Assembly: GCF_000341105.1 (NCBI RefSeq)
Contig: NZ_ANBB01000069.1
Span: forward strand, 1-51,148
Direction of reading: 5' to 3'
DNA from: Nocardiopsis potens DSM 45234
GTDB lineage: Bacteria; Actinomycetota; Actinomycetes; Streptosporangiales; Streptosporangiaceae
DNA: 51,148 bases
Shown piece by piece: positions 8,033-16,175 of the stretch. The position numbers and the translations under genes were made by a program. The notes below the pieces were generated by a model. That model saw only the letters and a program-made list of their open reading frames with translations, was not told where the DNA came from and made no database searches. Each line of letters opens with the position of its first letter. Position 1 is the first letter of the stretch.

Positions 8033-8800
8033 ATGAACGAGCAGACCTCCCATCAGAAGATCGCGCTGATCAGCGGAGCCAACAAGGGGATCGGCCTCGC
8101 GACCGCCGCGCGGCTCGCCGCGCTGGGCATGACGGTCCTGGTCGGCGCCCGCGACCGGCGGCGCGGACAGGAGGCCGCCGCGGCGCTGCGCGCCTCGGGA
8201 GGCGACGCGCACGCGGTCGTTCTGGACGTCACCGACCAGGCCGCCGTCCGCGCGGCCGCCGCCCGGATCGAGAAGGACTTCGGCCGCCTCGACGTGCTGG
8301 TCAACAACGCCGGGATCACCGGCTCCGGACAGGTCGCCCCCGCGGAGGCCACCGACCAGGTCCCCAGCACCGTCGGCCTCGACACGGTGCGGGCCGCGTT
8401 CGAGACCAACGTGTTCGGGGTGGTCGCGGTGACCAACGCGATGCTGCCGCTGCTGCGGCGGTCACCGGCACCGCGCATCGTCAACGTCAGCAGCCATTCC
8501 GCGTCGCTGACCCTCACCGGCGACCCGGACGGGCCCTTCGCGGACCTGCTGCCGTCGGCCGCCTACAACCCGTCCAAGTCCGCGCTGAACGCGCTGACCG
8601 TGCAGTACGCCAACGAGCTGCGCAAGGACGGCATCCTGGTCAACGCCGCCGCACCCGGCTACGTCGACACCGATATCAACGACCACACCGGGTTCCTCAC
8701 TCCCGCCCAGGGCGCCGCGGTCGTGGTACGGCTGGCCACGCTCGACACCGGCGGCCCGACCGCCGGGTTCTTCGCCGAGGACGGGCCTGTGCCCTGGTGA
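8033..8800 (+). CDS. Short-chain dehydrogenase/reductase (classical SDR)
   Basis: The 255-aa protein has the cofactor motif SGANKGIGLA (about 14-23), NNAG (about 91-94), the catalytic Ser in NVSSHSAS and YNPSKSA, giving the YxxxK pair. ARD after the second strand suggests NADP(H). The carbonyl-reductase-like length and motifs fit reduction of an aldehyde, ketone or quinone; no substrate is evident. It follows the NmrA-like gene under the same TetR-controlled promoter and is separated from the convergent quinone oxidoreductase by 436 bases. Confidence 0.9.
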   Translation: MNEQTSHQKIALISGANKGIGLATAARLAALGMTVLVGARDRRRGQEAAAALRASGGDAHAVVLDVTDQAAVRAAAARIEKDFGRLDVLVNNAGITGSGQVAPAEATDQVPSTVGLDTVRAAFETNVFGVVAVTNAMLPLLRRSPAPRIVNVSSHSASLTLTGDPDGPFADLLPSAAYNPSKSALNALTVQYANELRKDGILVNAAAPGYVDTDINDHTGFLTPAQGAAVVVRLATLDTGGPTAGFFAEDGPVPW

Positions 8801-9027
8801 GGGGCCCTCCGCGAGGGCGGGCGGCGCAGGGCCGCCCCTCGACGCACCGGTCTCGTGAGACCCGCCTGCCCGCTTCGGGGCCTGGACTCGCGCAGACCGC
8901 CGTCTGCAAGGCCCCTCGCAGACCGGGATGGCCGCGTGAGGGGTTCCCCAGGAGCGGCCGGACGGATCCGACGCCGGAGGAGACCGCCGAGGCCGGTCCC
9001 CCGGCCCTATCCGCCCCGCCCCCGAGG

Positions 9028-9051
9028 TGATCCCGCCGACCGGCGGGATCA
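9028..9051. terminator. Hairpin in the intergenic stretch 8801-9236
   Basis: Perfect 11-bp arms TGATCCCGCCG and CGGCGGGATCA close a 2-base loop, between convergent genes, so it may stop both. The rest of 8801-9236 holds no gene that I can support; a partial repeat CCGGACGGATCCG occurs at 8958 and 9121, the second inside a 16-bp palindrome. Confidence 0.5.
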
Positions 9052-9236
9052 GCCCGGTCATCGCCGACGCTTCCGGGGCGGTGTCCCATCGAACCACCGC
9101 GGCCGACGCAGGCGGGTGCACCGGACGGATCCGTCCGACGCCGCTGCGGCGATCGCGGCGCCCCGCATCGCGGCGGCCGGCGGAGCGGTGCCCGGGGCCG
9201 AACGACCCCTGCCGCGGCGTCGCGGCGGTCCCCCGT

Positions 9237-10190
9237 TCAGGGGACCAGCACGGTCTTCCCTGTCGTCGCACGCGCCTCGATCGCCCGGTGGGCTTCGGCC
9301 GCCTCGGCCAACCGGTAGGTCTGGCCGATGACGGGACGCAGCCGGCCCGCCGCGGCTTGGGCGAGCGCCTCCTCGGCCAGGGCGCGGATCTCGGAGGGGC
9401 TCGGTGCCCCGTCGTCGGCGATGACGGTCACCTGCCCGTTCGGCCGGGTCCACTCACCGGAGGCCATGCCGTAGATGCTGACCCGTCCCCCGGCGCGCAC
9501 GGCCGAAAGGCCGCAGGTCCCGATCCGGCCGCCGACCCCGTCGAACAGCACGTCGACGCCCGCGCCTTCGGTGATCTCGACGACCGTACGCTCCCACCCG
9601 GCCCGGGCGTAATCGACGTAGGCGACCGCCCCCAGCGAAGTCACCAACTCCCGTTTGGCGGAGCCCCGGGCCGCGCCGATCACCTTGGCGCCCGAACCGG
9701 CCGCCAGCTGCACCAGCAGACTGCCGACACCGCCTCCCGCCGCTTCGACCAGCACCCATTCACCGGGGCCGACCTGCGCCCGCCGGTGCAGCAGGACCGC
9801 GGTGCGGCCGTCGGCCAGCAGCGCCACCGCATCCTGCAGCGGCACTCCTTCCGGAACCGGGATGGCATCGCAGGCCCTCGCGACAGCGAGCTCGGCATAA
9901 CCACCGGTTCCCCCGGTCGTGGTCACCACGGTCGTCCCCAGCAGTTCCCGATCGGCGGACGAGCCGACGGCGACGACCTCCCCTCCGACCCCGTTGCCCA
10001 AGACGCGAGGGCCGGGCTCCGACCGCTTGCCCGCCGGCCCCCGTCCAGCGCGCACCTGGGTCTCGACGAACGTGATCCCGGCGCATTCAACGGCCACCAG
10101 CACCTGCCCGGGCTCCGGCACCGGGTCCGGAAGTTCACGGACGGCGAGCACCTCCGGCCCGCCGAACCGCTCCATCACCACAGCGCGCAT
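9237..10190 (-). CDS. Zinc-independent quinone oxidoreductase (MDR superfamily)
   Basis: The 317-aa protein begins MRAVVMERFGGPEVL, typical of QOR-like medium-chain dehydrogenases, and has the Rossmann segment VEAAGGGVGSLLVQLAAGSG. The structural and catalytic zinc ligands of alcohol dehydrogenases are absent, consistent with one- or two-electron reduction of quinones or enones by NADPH. Its promoter region carries the same paired palindromes as the tetR promoter at 6862, so I place it in that TetR regulon with the NmrA-like and SDR genes. Confidence 0.9.
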   Translation of the reverse strand: MRAVVMERFGGPEVLAVRELPDPVPEPGQVLVAVECAGITFVETQVRAGRGPAGKRSEPGPRVLGNGVGGEVVAVGSSADRELLGTTVVTTTGGTGGYAELAVARACDAIPVPEGVPLQDAVALLADGRTAVLLHRRAQVGPGEWVLVEAAGGGVGSLLVQLAAGSGAKVIGAARGSAKRELVTSLGAVAYVDYARAGWERTVVEITEGAGVDVLFDGVGGRIGTCGLSAVRAGGRVSIYGMASGEWTRPNGQVTVIADDGAPSPSEIRALAEEALAQAAAGRLRPVIGQTYRLAEAAEAHRAIEARATTGKTVLVP

Positions 10191-10209
10191 GCATCCCCCT
10201 CAAGCCAAT

Positions 10210-10261
10210 CGGAGCGGAACACTCCGGTAAGCCACACGCTACAGCGGAGCGATTCGCTCCG
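10210..10261. promoter_or_regulatory. Paired TetR operators upstream of the quinone oxidoreductase
   Basis: Site A, 10245-10261, is CGGAGCGATTCGCTCCG, identical to the core of the site at 6863-6879. Site B, 10210-10226, CGGAGCGGAACACTCCG, is a weaker copy starting 35 bases away. Site B lies 20 bases before the start codon at 10190, well placed to block initiation. Confidence 0.8.
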
Positions 10262-10295
10262 TAAAGGGTTCTCCGCCCCCTCACCGAAAGCGGCA

Positions 10296-10630
10296 GCACC
10301 GTGGCGTGTGCATCGGCGAAGGCCGGAACAGGGGAACGGTGCCGGTGGTGGGCGACTCCACCGTCGGCGAGACCCGCGCCCTGCACCGCGCCCTGACCGC
10401 GGTGGCCGGGCAGCGGTGGCTGCTCGCCCCGCCTCCCGGCACCGACCTGGGCGCCTTGGCCGAGCGCATCGGCGCCTCCGAAGAGTTCGCCGCGGCCGGG
10501 GCGGTGGTGTGGCCGGACGACGCCGGCCGGCCCGTGCGCGCCCTCCTCTCCCCGGCGCCCGGGGCGTGGTCACCACCCCCCGGCCCGGATGTGACCGGCG
10601 TGCCGGCGATGTACCCCGGCCACCGGCGCC
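10296..10630 (+). pseudogene. Chimeric fragment: NlpC/P60 sliver joined to unidentified coding sequence
   Basis: The first ten codons read HRGVCIGEGR, matching the HVGxxIGEGR strand of NlpC/P60 domains, and share 16 identical bases (ATCGGCGAAGGCCGGA) with the remnant at 5932. The frame then continues into coding-like sequence with VAGQRWLLAPPPGTDLGALA and FAAAGAVVWPDDAGRPVRAL, which I cannot assign. There is no ribosome site or upstream portion. It is probably debris from the same kind of element as 5420-6066. Confidence 0.35.
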
Positions 10631-10636
10631 GTCACC

Positions 10637-10677
10637 GCTCCTCGGCTTTGAAGCACCCGGCTCCAAAACCGAGGAGC
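10637..10677. terminator. Hairpin upstream of the enoyl reductase gene
   Basis: Arms GCTCCTCGGCTTTG and CAAAACCGAGGAGC pair over 14 bases (one G-U) around a 13-base loop, followed by TCTTTG. It lies 86 bases ahead of the fabI-like start, so it is either a terminator for the decayed upstream gene or an attenuator. Confidence 0.5.
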
Positions 10678-10762
10678 GATCTTTGTGCAGATTCGCGGGC
10701 GACGGCCTGACCGCCCACCACTACGGTGCCACTGCCGGCGAAAACACCACCCCGGAGAACTC

Positions 10763-11542
10763 GTGAACCTGCTCATCACCGGCATCACCACCCGGTCCTC
10801 CATCGCCTACGCCGTCGCCGAGGAGGCGATGAAACAGGGCCACCAGGTCGTCCTGTCCAATCCGCCGGGGCGGCAGCCGTCGATCCTGGAGCGCATCGCC
10901 AGGCGCCTGCCCGCCGAGCCGGTCGACATCCTGGGCCTGGACGTCACCGACCCCGACCAGATCACCGCGGCCGCCGAAGCCGTCGCCGACCACTGGGACC
11001 ACGTGGACGGGCTGCTGCACTCCATCGCCTACGCCCCCGCAACCGCGCTGGGCGGCGGCTTCCTCGACACCTCCTGGGAGGACGCGGCCACCGCGATCCA
11101 CATCTCCGGCTACTCCCTCAAGGCGCTGGCCGTCGGGTTCCGCGGCCTGCTGGCCGCAGCGCCCGACGGCGCCGGCATCGTGAGCCTCACCTTCGACGCC
11201 TCCCGGGCCTGGCCGGTCTATGACTGGATGGGCTCGGCCAAGGCGGTCCTGGAGAACTCCACCAAGTACCTGGCCCGCGACCTCGGCGGCGACGGCATCC
11301 GGGTCAACACGGTCTCGGCCGGCCCGATCAAGTCCCTGGCCGGCGGATCGATCCCCGGCTTCGACCGGATCGCCGACCGGTGGGCGGAATCCGCCCCGGC
11401 AGGGTGGGACACCACCGATGCGACCGTGGTCGCCGGGCCCGCCCTGTTCCTGATGAGCCCTGCCGCGCGCGCCATCACCGGCACCACCCTGCACGTCGAC
11501 GGCGGATACCACGCCATGGGCGCACCGATCACCGCCGGCTGA
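10763..11542 (+). CDS. fabI: Enoyl-[acyl-carrier-protein] reductase, FabI/InhA type
   Basis: The 259-aa protein has the divergent-SDR features of FabI: ITGITTRSSIAYAVAEEA at the nucleotide site, HSIAYAP, and YDWMGSAKAVLEN giving the Tyr-x6-Lys catalytic spacing (about Tyr153/Lys160). It reduces trans-2-enoyl-ACP with NADH in fatty-acid elongation. GTG 10763 follows GGAG; the frame is open further upstream but that part overlaps the hairpin and is not FabI-like. It stands alone, not beside a mabA/fabG gene, so it may be a second copy or an inhibitor-resistant variant (inference). Confidence 0.9.
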   Translation: MNLLITGITTRSSIAYAVAEEAMKQGHQVVLSNPPGRQPSILERIARRLPAEPVDILGLDVTDPDQITAAAEAVADHWDHVDGLLHSIAYAPATALGGGFLDTSWEDAATAIHISGYSLKALAVGFRGLLAAAPDGAGIVSLTFDASRAWPVYDWMGSAKAVLENSTKYLARDLGGDGIRVNTVSAGPIKSLAGGSIPGFDRIADRWAESAPAGWDTTDATVVAGPALFLMSPAARAITGTTLHVDGGYHAMGAPITAG

Positions 11543-11725
11543 GCGGACGTCCGCAGGTCTCGCAGAGCGGTTCCGGCGGGAACACCGAGGGCGTTCTCCT
11601 CCCCCGCCCCCGGCCCGGATGAACAGCGGCGCACCTCCGGGCCGGACACCCTCACCTTGTCGTTCATGCACCGGCGCCGGGTCGGGCCGGATCCGCGCTT
11701 CCGCTTCGTTCCGGGGCTCTTCGAT

Positions 11726-11850
11726 CTACTGGAACAGGTCGCGGGCGCGGGTGCAGGCGTCGATCGCCTCCCGAACCGGCTCGCCTCCTGCAACGCGTTG
11801 CCGAGGTCGCCCCGCTCCAACGCTTCGCTGTGGGCGCCCCCGGCCGGTCG
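11726..11850 (-). pseudogene. C-terminal remnant of a TPR-like protein, frameshifted
   Basis: Reading leftward, HSEALERGDLGNALQEA is followed after a one-base shift (near 11775) by REAIDACTRARDLFQ and stop at 11726-11728. The pattern resembles the last helices of a tetratricopeptide protein. Nothing in the flanks restores the rest of the gene. Confidence 0.35.
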
Positions 11851-11880
11851 GGCCGGCTCGGCGGGCGGCAGGCCCCGGCC

Positions 11881-12050
11881 TTCGGTCGGGCGGCCTGCCG
11901 CGACCGCAACACCGTCGAGCGGGCCATCGACCTGCTCAAGCGGAACCGGGCGGTGGCCGTTCGCCACGACGGGCGCGCCGCGGTCCACGGCGGGACGGTC
12001 GGCTCGCCTCGATCCGGATCCGGCTGCGCGACCTGCCCTGTTCGAGAACA
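11881..12050 (+). pseudogene. IS5-family transposase remnant (C-terminal part)
   Basis: CRDRNTVERAIDLLKRNRAV and HDGRAAVHGGTV match the end of IS5-type DDE transposases, in which (Y/C)xxRNTVER carries the catalytic Glu. Continuation into LASIRIRLRDL requires a frameshift near 12000. The IS982-type element beginning at 12052 is inserted immediately after it. Confidence 0.6.
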
Positions 12051-12051
12051 G

Positions 12052-13048
12052 CGCCTAGATCGTTGATGGGAAACGTGTGTCCTGGTCAGTGGTCGTAGGC
12101 GGTCAGCGACCGCTTGACCGGGGCTCCGATCAGCCAGTTGTGCCAGATCGCGGCGTTCAAGGCCATGACCCGCTGGCAGGTGCGCGCCCACAGCCCCTCG
12201 GTGGTGCGCGCCTGGTGGCGCTCCAGCCCGAGCTGGTTCTTCAGCGTCCAGATCACCGCCTCGATGCGCTGGCGCAACCAGCCCGGGAACCGTCCGTCAT
12301 CGTCCTCGCCCTTCAGCGCGGGGCGCACCAGGGCGAACCCCGCTGCTGCGGCGGCCGCCTCGATGCCGGCCCCGGCGAAGCCCTTGTCGCACACGATCGG
12401 GCACGGCCCCGGGGCGCACCGCCGTACGTGGAGCAGGTGCAGGGCCTGCTTGCGCTCGTCCAGCTCCTTGGGGTGGGCCAGGGAGAACGCCGTCACGGCC
12501 CCTTCGGCGGTGGTGATGAGCATGAGCTTGGCGCCCCAGTAGAAGGAGTGGTGGGAGGCGTCGCGGCCGTAGCCGGCGAGCTCACCGAGCCCGGAGCGGT
12601 TGACGGTGGTCCGGGAGGCCCCGCAACGGACGGGTGTGCCGTCCATCAGGCGCAGCCGCTCGTGCCAGGTGGGAAGGGCCCGGGCCAGGTGCATGGCCGC
12701 GGCTTGCAGGGCCGGGGCGGCATCGCGCAGGCGGCGGTTGTACTCGGACTGGCCGGGCAGGCGGGGGAACAGGTGGCCGATCCGGGAGGGGGCGGCGCGC
12801 ATCCAGTGGCGCTCGGAATCGCATCCCAGCAGCACCTGGGCTGCGGCGACGCACACGAGTTCGGCGTCGGTGAGCAGGCGGGGCCGGCCCGTTCGGCGGG
12901 GCTGTTCGCGCGAGGGCAGGACGTGGTCGTCCAGGTGGACGTAGAGTGCGGTCAGAAGGGCGTCCAGGTTCGTGTTCACAGCTTGAGCATGGGCGCCCTT
13001 CGTCGTGCCCGCAGGCCGTTCAGCGGTTTCCCATCAACGATCTAGGCG
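12052..13048. mobile_element. IS982-family insertion sequence, apparently complete
   Basis: Perfect 23-bp terminal inverted repeats (12052-12074 and 13026-13048) bracket one transposase gene, total 997 bp, a normal size for the family. The terminal four bases CGCC/GGCG are ambiguous: the outer CG could be a short target duplication. The element sits between the IS5 fragment and the IS481-type fragment, suggesting a permissive insertion hot spot. Confidence 0.85.
12086..12979 (-). CDS. IS982-family DDE transposase
   Basis: The 297-aa protein begins MNTNLDALLTALYVHLDDHV, followed by GRPRLLTDAELVCVAAAQVL, both typical of IS982. Acidic residues of the catalytic triad are visible in LMDGTPVRCG, VCDKGF and EAVIWTLKNQ. 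It fills the element with no frameshift or stop, so it may be active. Confidence 0.9.
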   Translation of the reverse strand: MNTNLDALLTALYVHLDDHVLPSREQPRRTGRPRLLTDAELVCVAAAQVLLGCDSERHWMRAAPSRIGHLFPRLPGQSEYNRRLRDAAPALQAAAMHLARALPTWHERLRLMDGTPVRCGASRTTVNRSGLGELAGYGRDASHHSFYWGAKLMLITTAEGAVTAFSLAHPKELDERKQALHLLHVRRCAPGPCPIVCDKGFAGAGIEAAAAAAGFALVRPALKGEDDDGRFPGWLRQRIEAVIWTLKNQLGLERHQARTTEGLWARTCQRVMALNAAIWHNWLIGAPVKRSLTAYDH

Positions 13049-13099
13049 TAATGGTCATGGACGTTGTTGACACTGCTGTGGCCTTGAACATGGCGAAGA

Positions 13100-13143
13100 C
13101 CTCCTGTGCGGTGGGAGCTGTCTAGGAACTCACCGCACGGAGG
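13100..13143. other. Hairpin just upstream of the IS481-type fragment
   Basis: Arms 13100-13113 and 13131-13143 pair with one bulged T and end 5 bases before ATG 13149. It would mask or delay translation of the transposase start, a common way of restraining insertion sequences, or mark the old element end. Confidence 0.45.
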
Positions 13144-13148
13144 CCTTC

Positions 13149-13534
13149 ATGGCCCACCGTAATGCCCGACTGACCGTCTTCGGTAGGAGGCTGCTGGTCG
13201 AACGCGCCCGTTCAGGCCGCCCCCTCGCCCATGTCGCGGCCGAGACGGGGGTCTCACGGACCACGGCCCACAAATGGATGCGCCGGTGGCCGATCTCGGC
13301 GCGACCGGCAAGCTCACCCGCGCCTACCGGCCCCAGACCAACGGCAAGGTCGAGCGCTTCAACCGCACCCTGCTCGACGAATGGGCCTACCTGCGGCCCT
13401 ACGGCTCAAACGACGAACGGACAGCCGCCCTGGCAGACTTCCTCCACACCTACGACCACCACCGCTGCCACACCGCACTCGACGGCGGCCCGCCCATCAC
13501 CCGCGCCAACAACCCTGCAGGCCAATACAGCTAG
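13149..13534 (+). pseudogene. IS481-type transposase with a large internal deletion
   Basis: ATG 13149 starts MAHRNARLTVFGRRLLVERA with an N-terminal helix-turn-helix (VAAETGVSRTTAHKWMRRW). Around 13288 it jumps, in another frame, to the C-terminal end LTRAYRPQTNGKVERFNRTL, then TRANNPAGQYS and stop. About 200 residues including the first two catalytic Asp are missing; only the final Glu (KVERF) remains. Confidence 0.8.
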
Positions 13535-13905
13535 GGGGTGCTCGGGGCCGAGTCCGCCTCTTCGGGTGGGGGAGCGTCGACGATGGCGGGGAGCAGCCCC
13601 GGGAACCGGTCCTCGACTTCGCTCCAGCGGACCCGGCTCAGCCGGGAGGTGCCTTGCAGCCGCGTCGCCACCAGGCCGCTGTCCCGCAGGGTGCGCAGGT
13701 GGTGGGAGATCGTCGAGCGGTTGACCGGAAGGTCCAGCGAGCCGCACGACCCCTCCCCCCGCTCGACGAGCATGCGGACGATCTGCAGGCGCACCGGGTC
13801 GGCGAGCGCCTGGAGCAGGACACCGATGTCCAGGGTCCGCAGGTCGGGGTGGGGCAGCCAGGCGGACTCACTGTGCGTACCGGGGCGAGGCGTCATGAGT
13901 TCCAT
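13531..13905 (-). CDS. ArsR-family winged-helix regulator
   Basis: The 124-aa protein has an ArsR-type winged helix (LLQALADPVRLQIVRMLVER, then NRSTISHHLRTLRDSGLV). Two Cys-containing metal motifs typical of arsenic or zinc sensors are not evident; CGS alone precedes the recognition helix. ATG 13905 or ATG 13896 could start it; the longer frame to 13980 overlaps the dyads. It is divergent from the asparagine synthase gene and is the likely regulator of that promoter. Confidence 0.85.
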   Translation of the reverse strand: MELMTPRPGTHSESAWLPHPDLRTLDIGVLLQALADPVRLQIVRMLVERGEGSCGSLDLPVNRSTISHHLRTLRDSGLVATRLQGTSRLSRVRWSEVEDRFPGLLPAIVDAPPPEEADSAPSTP

Positions 13906-13915
13906 TACACCGCAC

Positions 13916-13956
13916 CGATTGTTACGATGCCAATCGCAAACGTCGATGGCCATCGA
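13916..13956. promoter_or_regulatory. Dyads in the arsR-asnB promoter region
   Basis: CGATTG and CAATCG (13916-13921, 13931-13936) form an inverted pair with 9-base spacing, and TCGATGGCCATCGA (13943-13956) is a perfect 14-bp palindrome. Both lie between the divergent genes and could bind the ArsR protein. Confidence 0.45.
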
Positions 13957-14060
13957 AATTGTTGACGGCCGTCGGAACATCAGGGCCCTGGACCCGGGCC
14001 CGACCGGCTCCGGCCTCCTCGCTTCGCGGAGCCGCTCACCCCCTGCCCCGAGGAGTACGC

Positions 14061-15902
14061 ATGTGTGGCATCGCCGGCTGGGTGGACTTCCACCGAGACG
14101 TGCGCACCGAGACCCCGGTGCTCGACCGGATGACCGAGACGATGGCCTGCCGCGGGCCGGACGACGCCGGTACGTGGGCCGACGCCCGCGCGGCGCTCGG
14201 CCACCGGCGGCTGTCCGTCATCGACCTCGAAGGCGGCCGCCAGCCGATGGCCGCGGACGAGGACGGCCGCCCCCTCGCCTGCCTGACCTACAGCGGAGAG
14301 GTCTACAACTTCCGAGAGCTCCGCACCGAACTGGCCGCGCGCGGGCACCGGTTCCGCACCCGCAGCGACACCGAGGTCGTCCTCCGCGGCCACCTGGAAT
14401 GGGGCGAGGGCCTCGTCGACCGCCTGAACGGGATGTTCGCCTACGCGCTCTGGGACGCCCGCCGGCAGGAGCTGCTCCTGGTCCGCGACCGGATGGGCGT
14501 CAAACCCCTGTACTACTTCCCGCTGAGCGGCGGGATCGTGTTCGGTTCCGAGCCCAAGGCCCTGCTCGCCCATCCGGAGGTCCCGCGCCGGATCGACGCG
14601 GACGGCATGCGCGAGGTCCTGGAGATGGTGAAGACGCCGGAGCAGGCGGTCTTCGCCGGCATGCGCGAAGTGCGTCCCGGGCAGATCGTCCGCGTCCGGC
14701 GGGAGGGCCTCGCCCGGCGCACCTACTGGGCCCTGGAGGCGCGCGAGCACACCGACGACCTGCGGACCACAATCGCGACGGTGCGCTCGCTCCTGGAGGA
14801 CATCGTCGACCGGCAGCTCGTCGCCGATGTACCGGTGTGCTCGCTGCTCTCCGGCGGACTGGACTCCTCCGCGATCACGGCCCTGGCCGCCGGGCGCCTC
14901 GGCTCCGAGCCCGTCCGCTCGTTCTCGGTCGACTTCGCCGACCACGGCACGGGCTTCCGCAAGGACGCGATCCACGGCTCCCCGGACACCCCCTTCGCCC
15001 GCGACCTGGTACGGCACGTCGGCTCCGAGCACAGCGAGATCATCCTGGACAGCGGAGAGCTCGCCGACCCGGAGCTGCGCGCCGCGGTGCTCCGGGCCGC
15101 GGACCTGCCCCCGACCTACTGGGGCGACATGTGGCCGTCGCTGTACCGGCTGTTCCAGGAGATCAGGAAGGAGTCCACGGTCGCCCTCTCCGGGGAGTCG
15201 GCCGACGAGGTCTTCGGCGGGTACCCCTGGTTCCACACCCCGGAGGCCCTGAAGGCCGACACCTTCCCCTGGCTCGCCTCGCCCACCAGGGCACTGTTCG
15301 ACGGAAAGGGCCTGTTCTCCCCGTCCCTGCTGGAGAAGCTCGACATGGCCGGCTTCCTCCGCGACAGCCACGCGCAGGCGATGGCGGAGGCGCCGGTGCT
15401 GCCCGGGGACGGCGAGCAGGAGCGCCTGATGCGCCGCCTCACCCACCTCAACCTGACCCGGTTCAACCAGGCGCTCCTGGACCGGAAGGACCGGATGAGC
15501 ATGGCGGTGGGCCTGGAGGTGCGGGTGCCCTTCTGCGACCACCGCCTGGTGGAGTACGCCTACAACGTCCCCTGGGAGATGAAGTCCTTCGACGGGCGGG
15601 AGAAGAGCCTGCTCCGCGCGGCGGTGTCGGACCTGCTCCCGGAGTCGATCCTGAACCGCGTGAAGAGCCCCTACCCCACCACCCAGGACCCCGGCTACGA
15701 AGGCGCCCTGCGGGCGGAGGCCGCGGCGGTGCTGGCGGATCCGGACTCGCCGGTGCTCCCCCTGCTGGACGCCTCCGCGGTACGGGCGCTGCTGGACACT
15801 CCCCTGGGCGACACCAGCCGCAAGTACGACCGGATGAACCTGGAGACGGTGCTCGGGCTGAACGGCTGGCTCTCGGCCTACTCGGTCTCCATCGACCTCT
15901 GA
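14061..15902 (+). CDS. asnB: Asparagine synthase (glutamine-hydrolysing), class II amidotransferase
   Basis: The 613-aa protein starts MCGIAGWVDF, exposing Cys2 as the glutaminase nucleophile, with an Ntn amidotransferase domain to about residue 205 and a synthetase domain containing the ATP pyrophosphatase loop LLSGGLDSSAIT. Length and domains are those of AsnB, which converts aspartate and glutamine to asparagine. GAGGAG precedes ATG 14061. It could serve primary metabolism, but homologues also act in secondary-metabolite amidation, and it lies between an ArsR regulator and the exporter that shares a regulator with the 18-28 kb cluster, so a role in that pathway is possible. Confidence 0.92.
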   Translation: MCGIAGWVDFHRDVRTETPVLDRMTETMACRGPDDAGTWADARAALGHRRLSVIDLEGGRQPMAADEDGRPLACLTYSGEVYNFRELRTELAARGHRFRTRSDTEVVLRGHLEWGEGLVDRLNGMFAYALWDARRQELLLVRDRMGVKPLYYFPLSGGIVFGSEPKALLAHPEVPRRIDADGMREVLEMVKTPEQAVFAGMREVRPGQIVRVRREGLARRTYWALEAREHTDDLRTTIATVRSLLEDIVDRQLVADVPVCSLLSGGLDSSAITALAAGRLGSEPVRSFSVDFADHGTGFRKDAIHGSPDTPFARDLVRHVGSEHSEIILDSGELADPELRAAVLRAADLPPTYWGDMWPSLYRLFQEIRKESTVALSGESADEVFGGYPWFHTPEALKADTFPWLASPTRALFDGKGLFSPSLLEKLDMAGFLRDSHAQAMAEAPVLPGDGEQERLMRRLTHLNLTRFNQALLDRKDRMSMAVGLEVRVPFCDHRLVEYAYNVPWEMKSFDGREKSLLRAAVSDLLPESILNRVKSPYPTTQDPGYEGALRAEAAAVLADPDSPVLPLLDASAVRALLDTPLGDTSRKYDRMNLETVLGLNGWLSAYSVSIDL

Positions 15903-15996
15903 TCCCGGCGGCCGGGCCCTTCCTCCCCGGCCTCCGCCCGGATCCGGGGCTCCGCCGGGGGCCGCCCGCTTCCCGCCGCATCCGCACGCTCACCCC

Positions 15997-16063
15997 TTGA
16001 CACAGAACGGAACCGATCGGTACCGTTCCTGTTGATCGAAAACGGTACCGATCGGTTCCGTTT
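15997..16063 (+). promoter_or_regulatory. Promoter with two TetR operators upstream of the MFS exporter
   Basis: TTGACA (15997-16002) is a strong -35 element. Two 24-base palindromic sites follow, 16005-16028 and 16040-16063, each built on ACGGAACCGATCGGTACCGT or its complement; the second is nearly the reverse complement of the first. Site 1 covers the -35/-10 spacer. A third copy lies at 28985-29008, directly upstream of the TetR gene at 28325-28957, which identifies the likely repressor. Confidence 0.8.
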
Positions 16064-16175
16064 CAGGGCGCGCGGGCCGGCGGACGAGAGCGGCCCCCTC
16101 GGGGCTCCGCATCGAACGCCTGACGACCGACACCGCCGGCCGGCAGGGCCGGCCGGGGAAAGGAACGGATAGCGA

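Noticed and set aside
9027-9240. Rightward frame starting near 9027 that continues over the quinone oxidoreductase
   Set aside because: Most of it is the antisense shadow of the oxidoreductase; the first part overlaps a hairpin and is Arg-rich.
12052-13048. Target-site duplication of the IS982-type element
   Set aside because: Only CG is shared at both ends and it may belong to the inverted repeat, so the duplication length cannot be decided.
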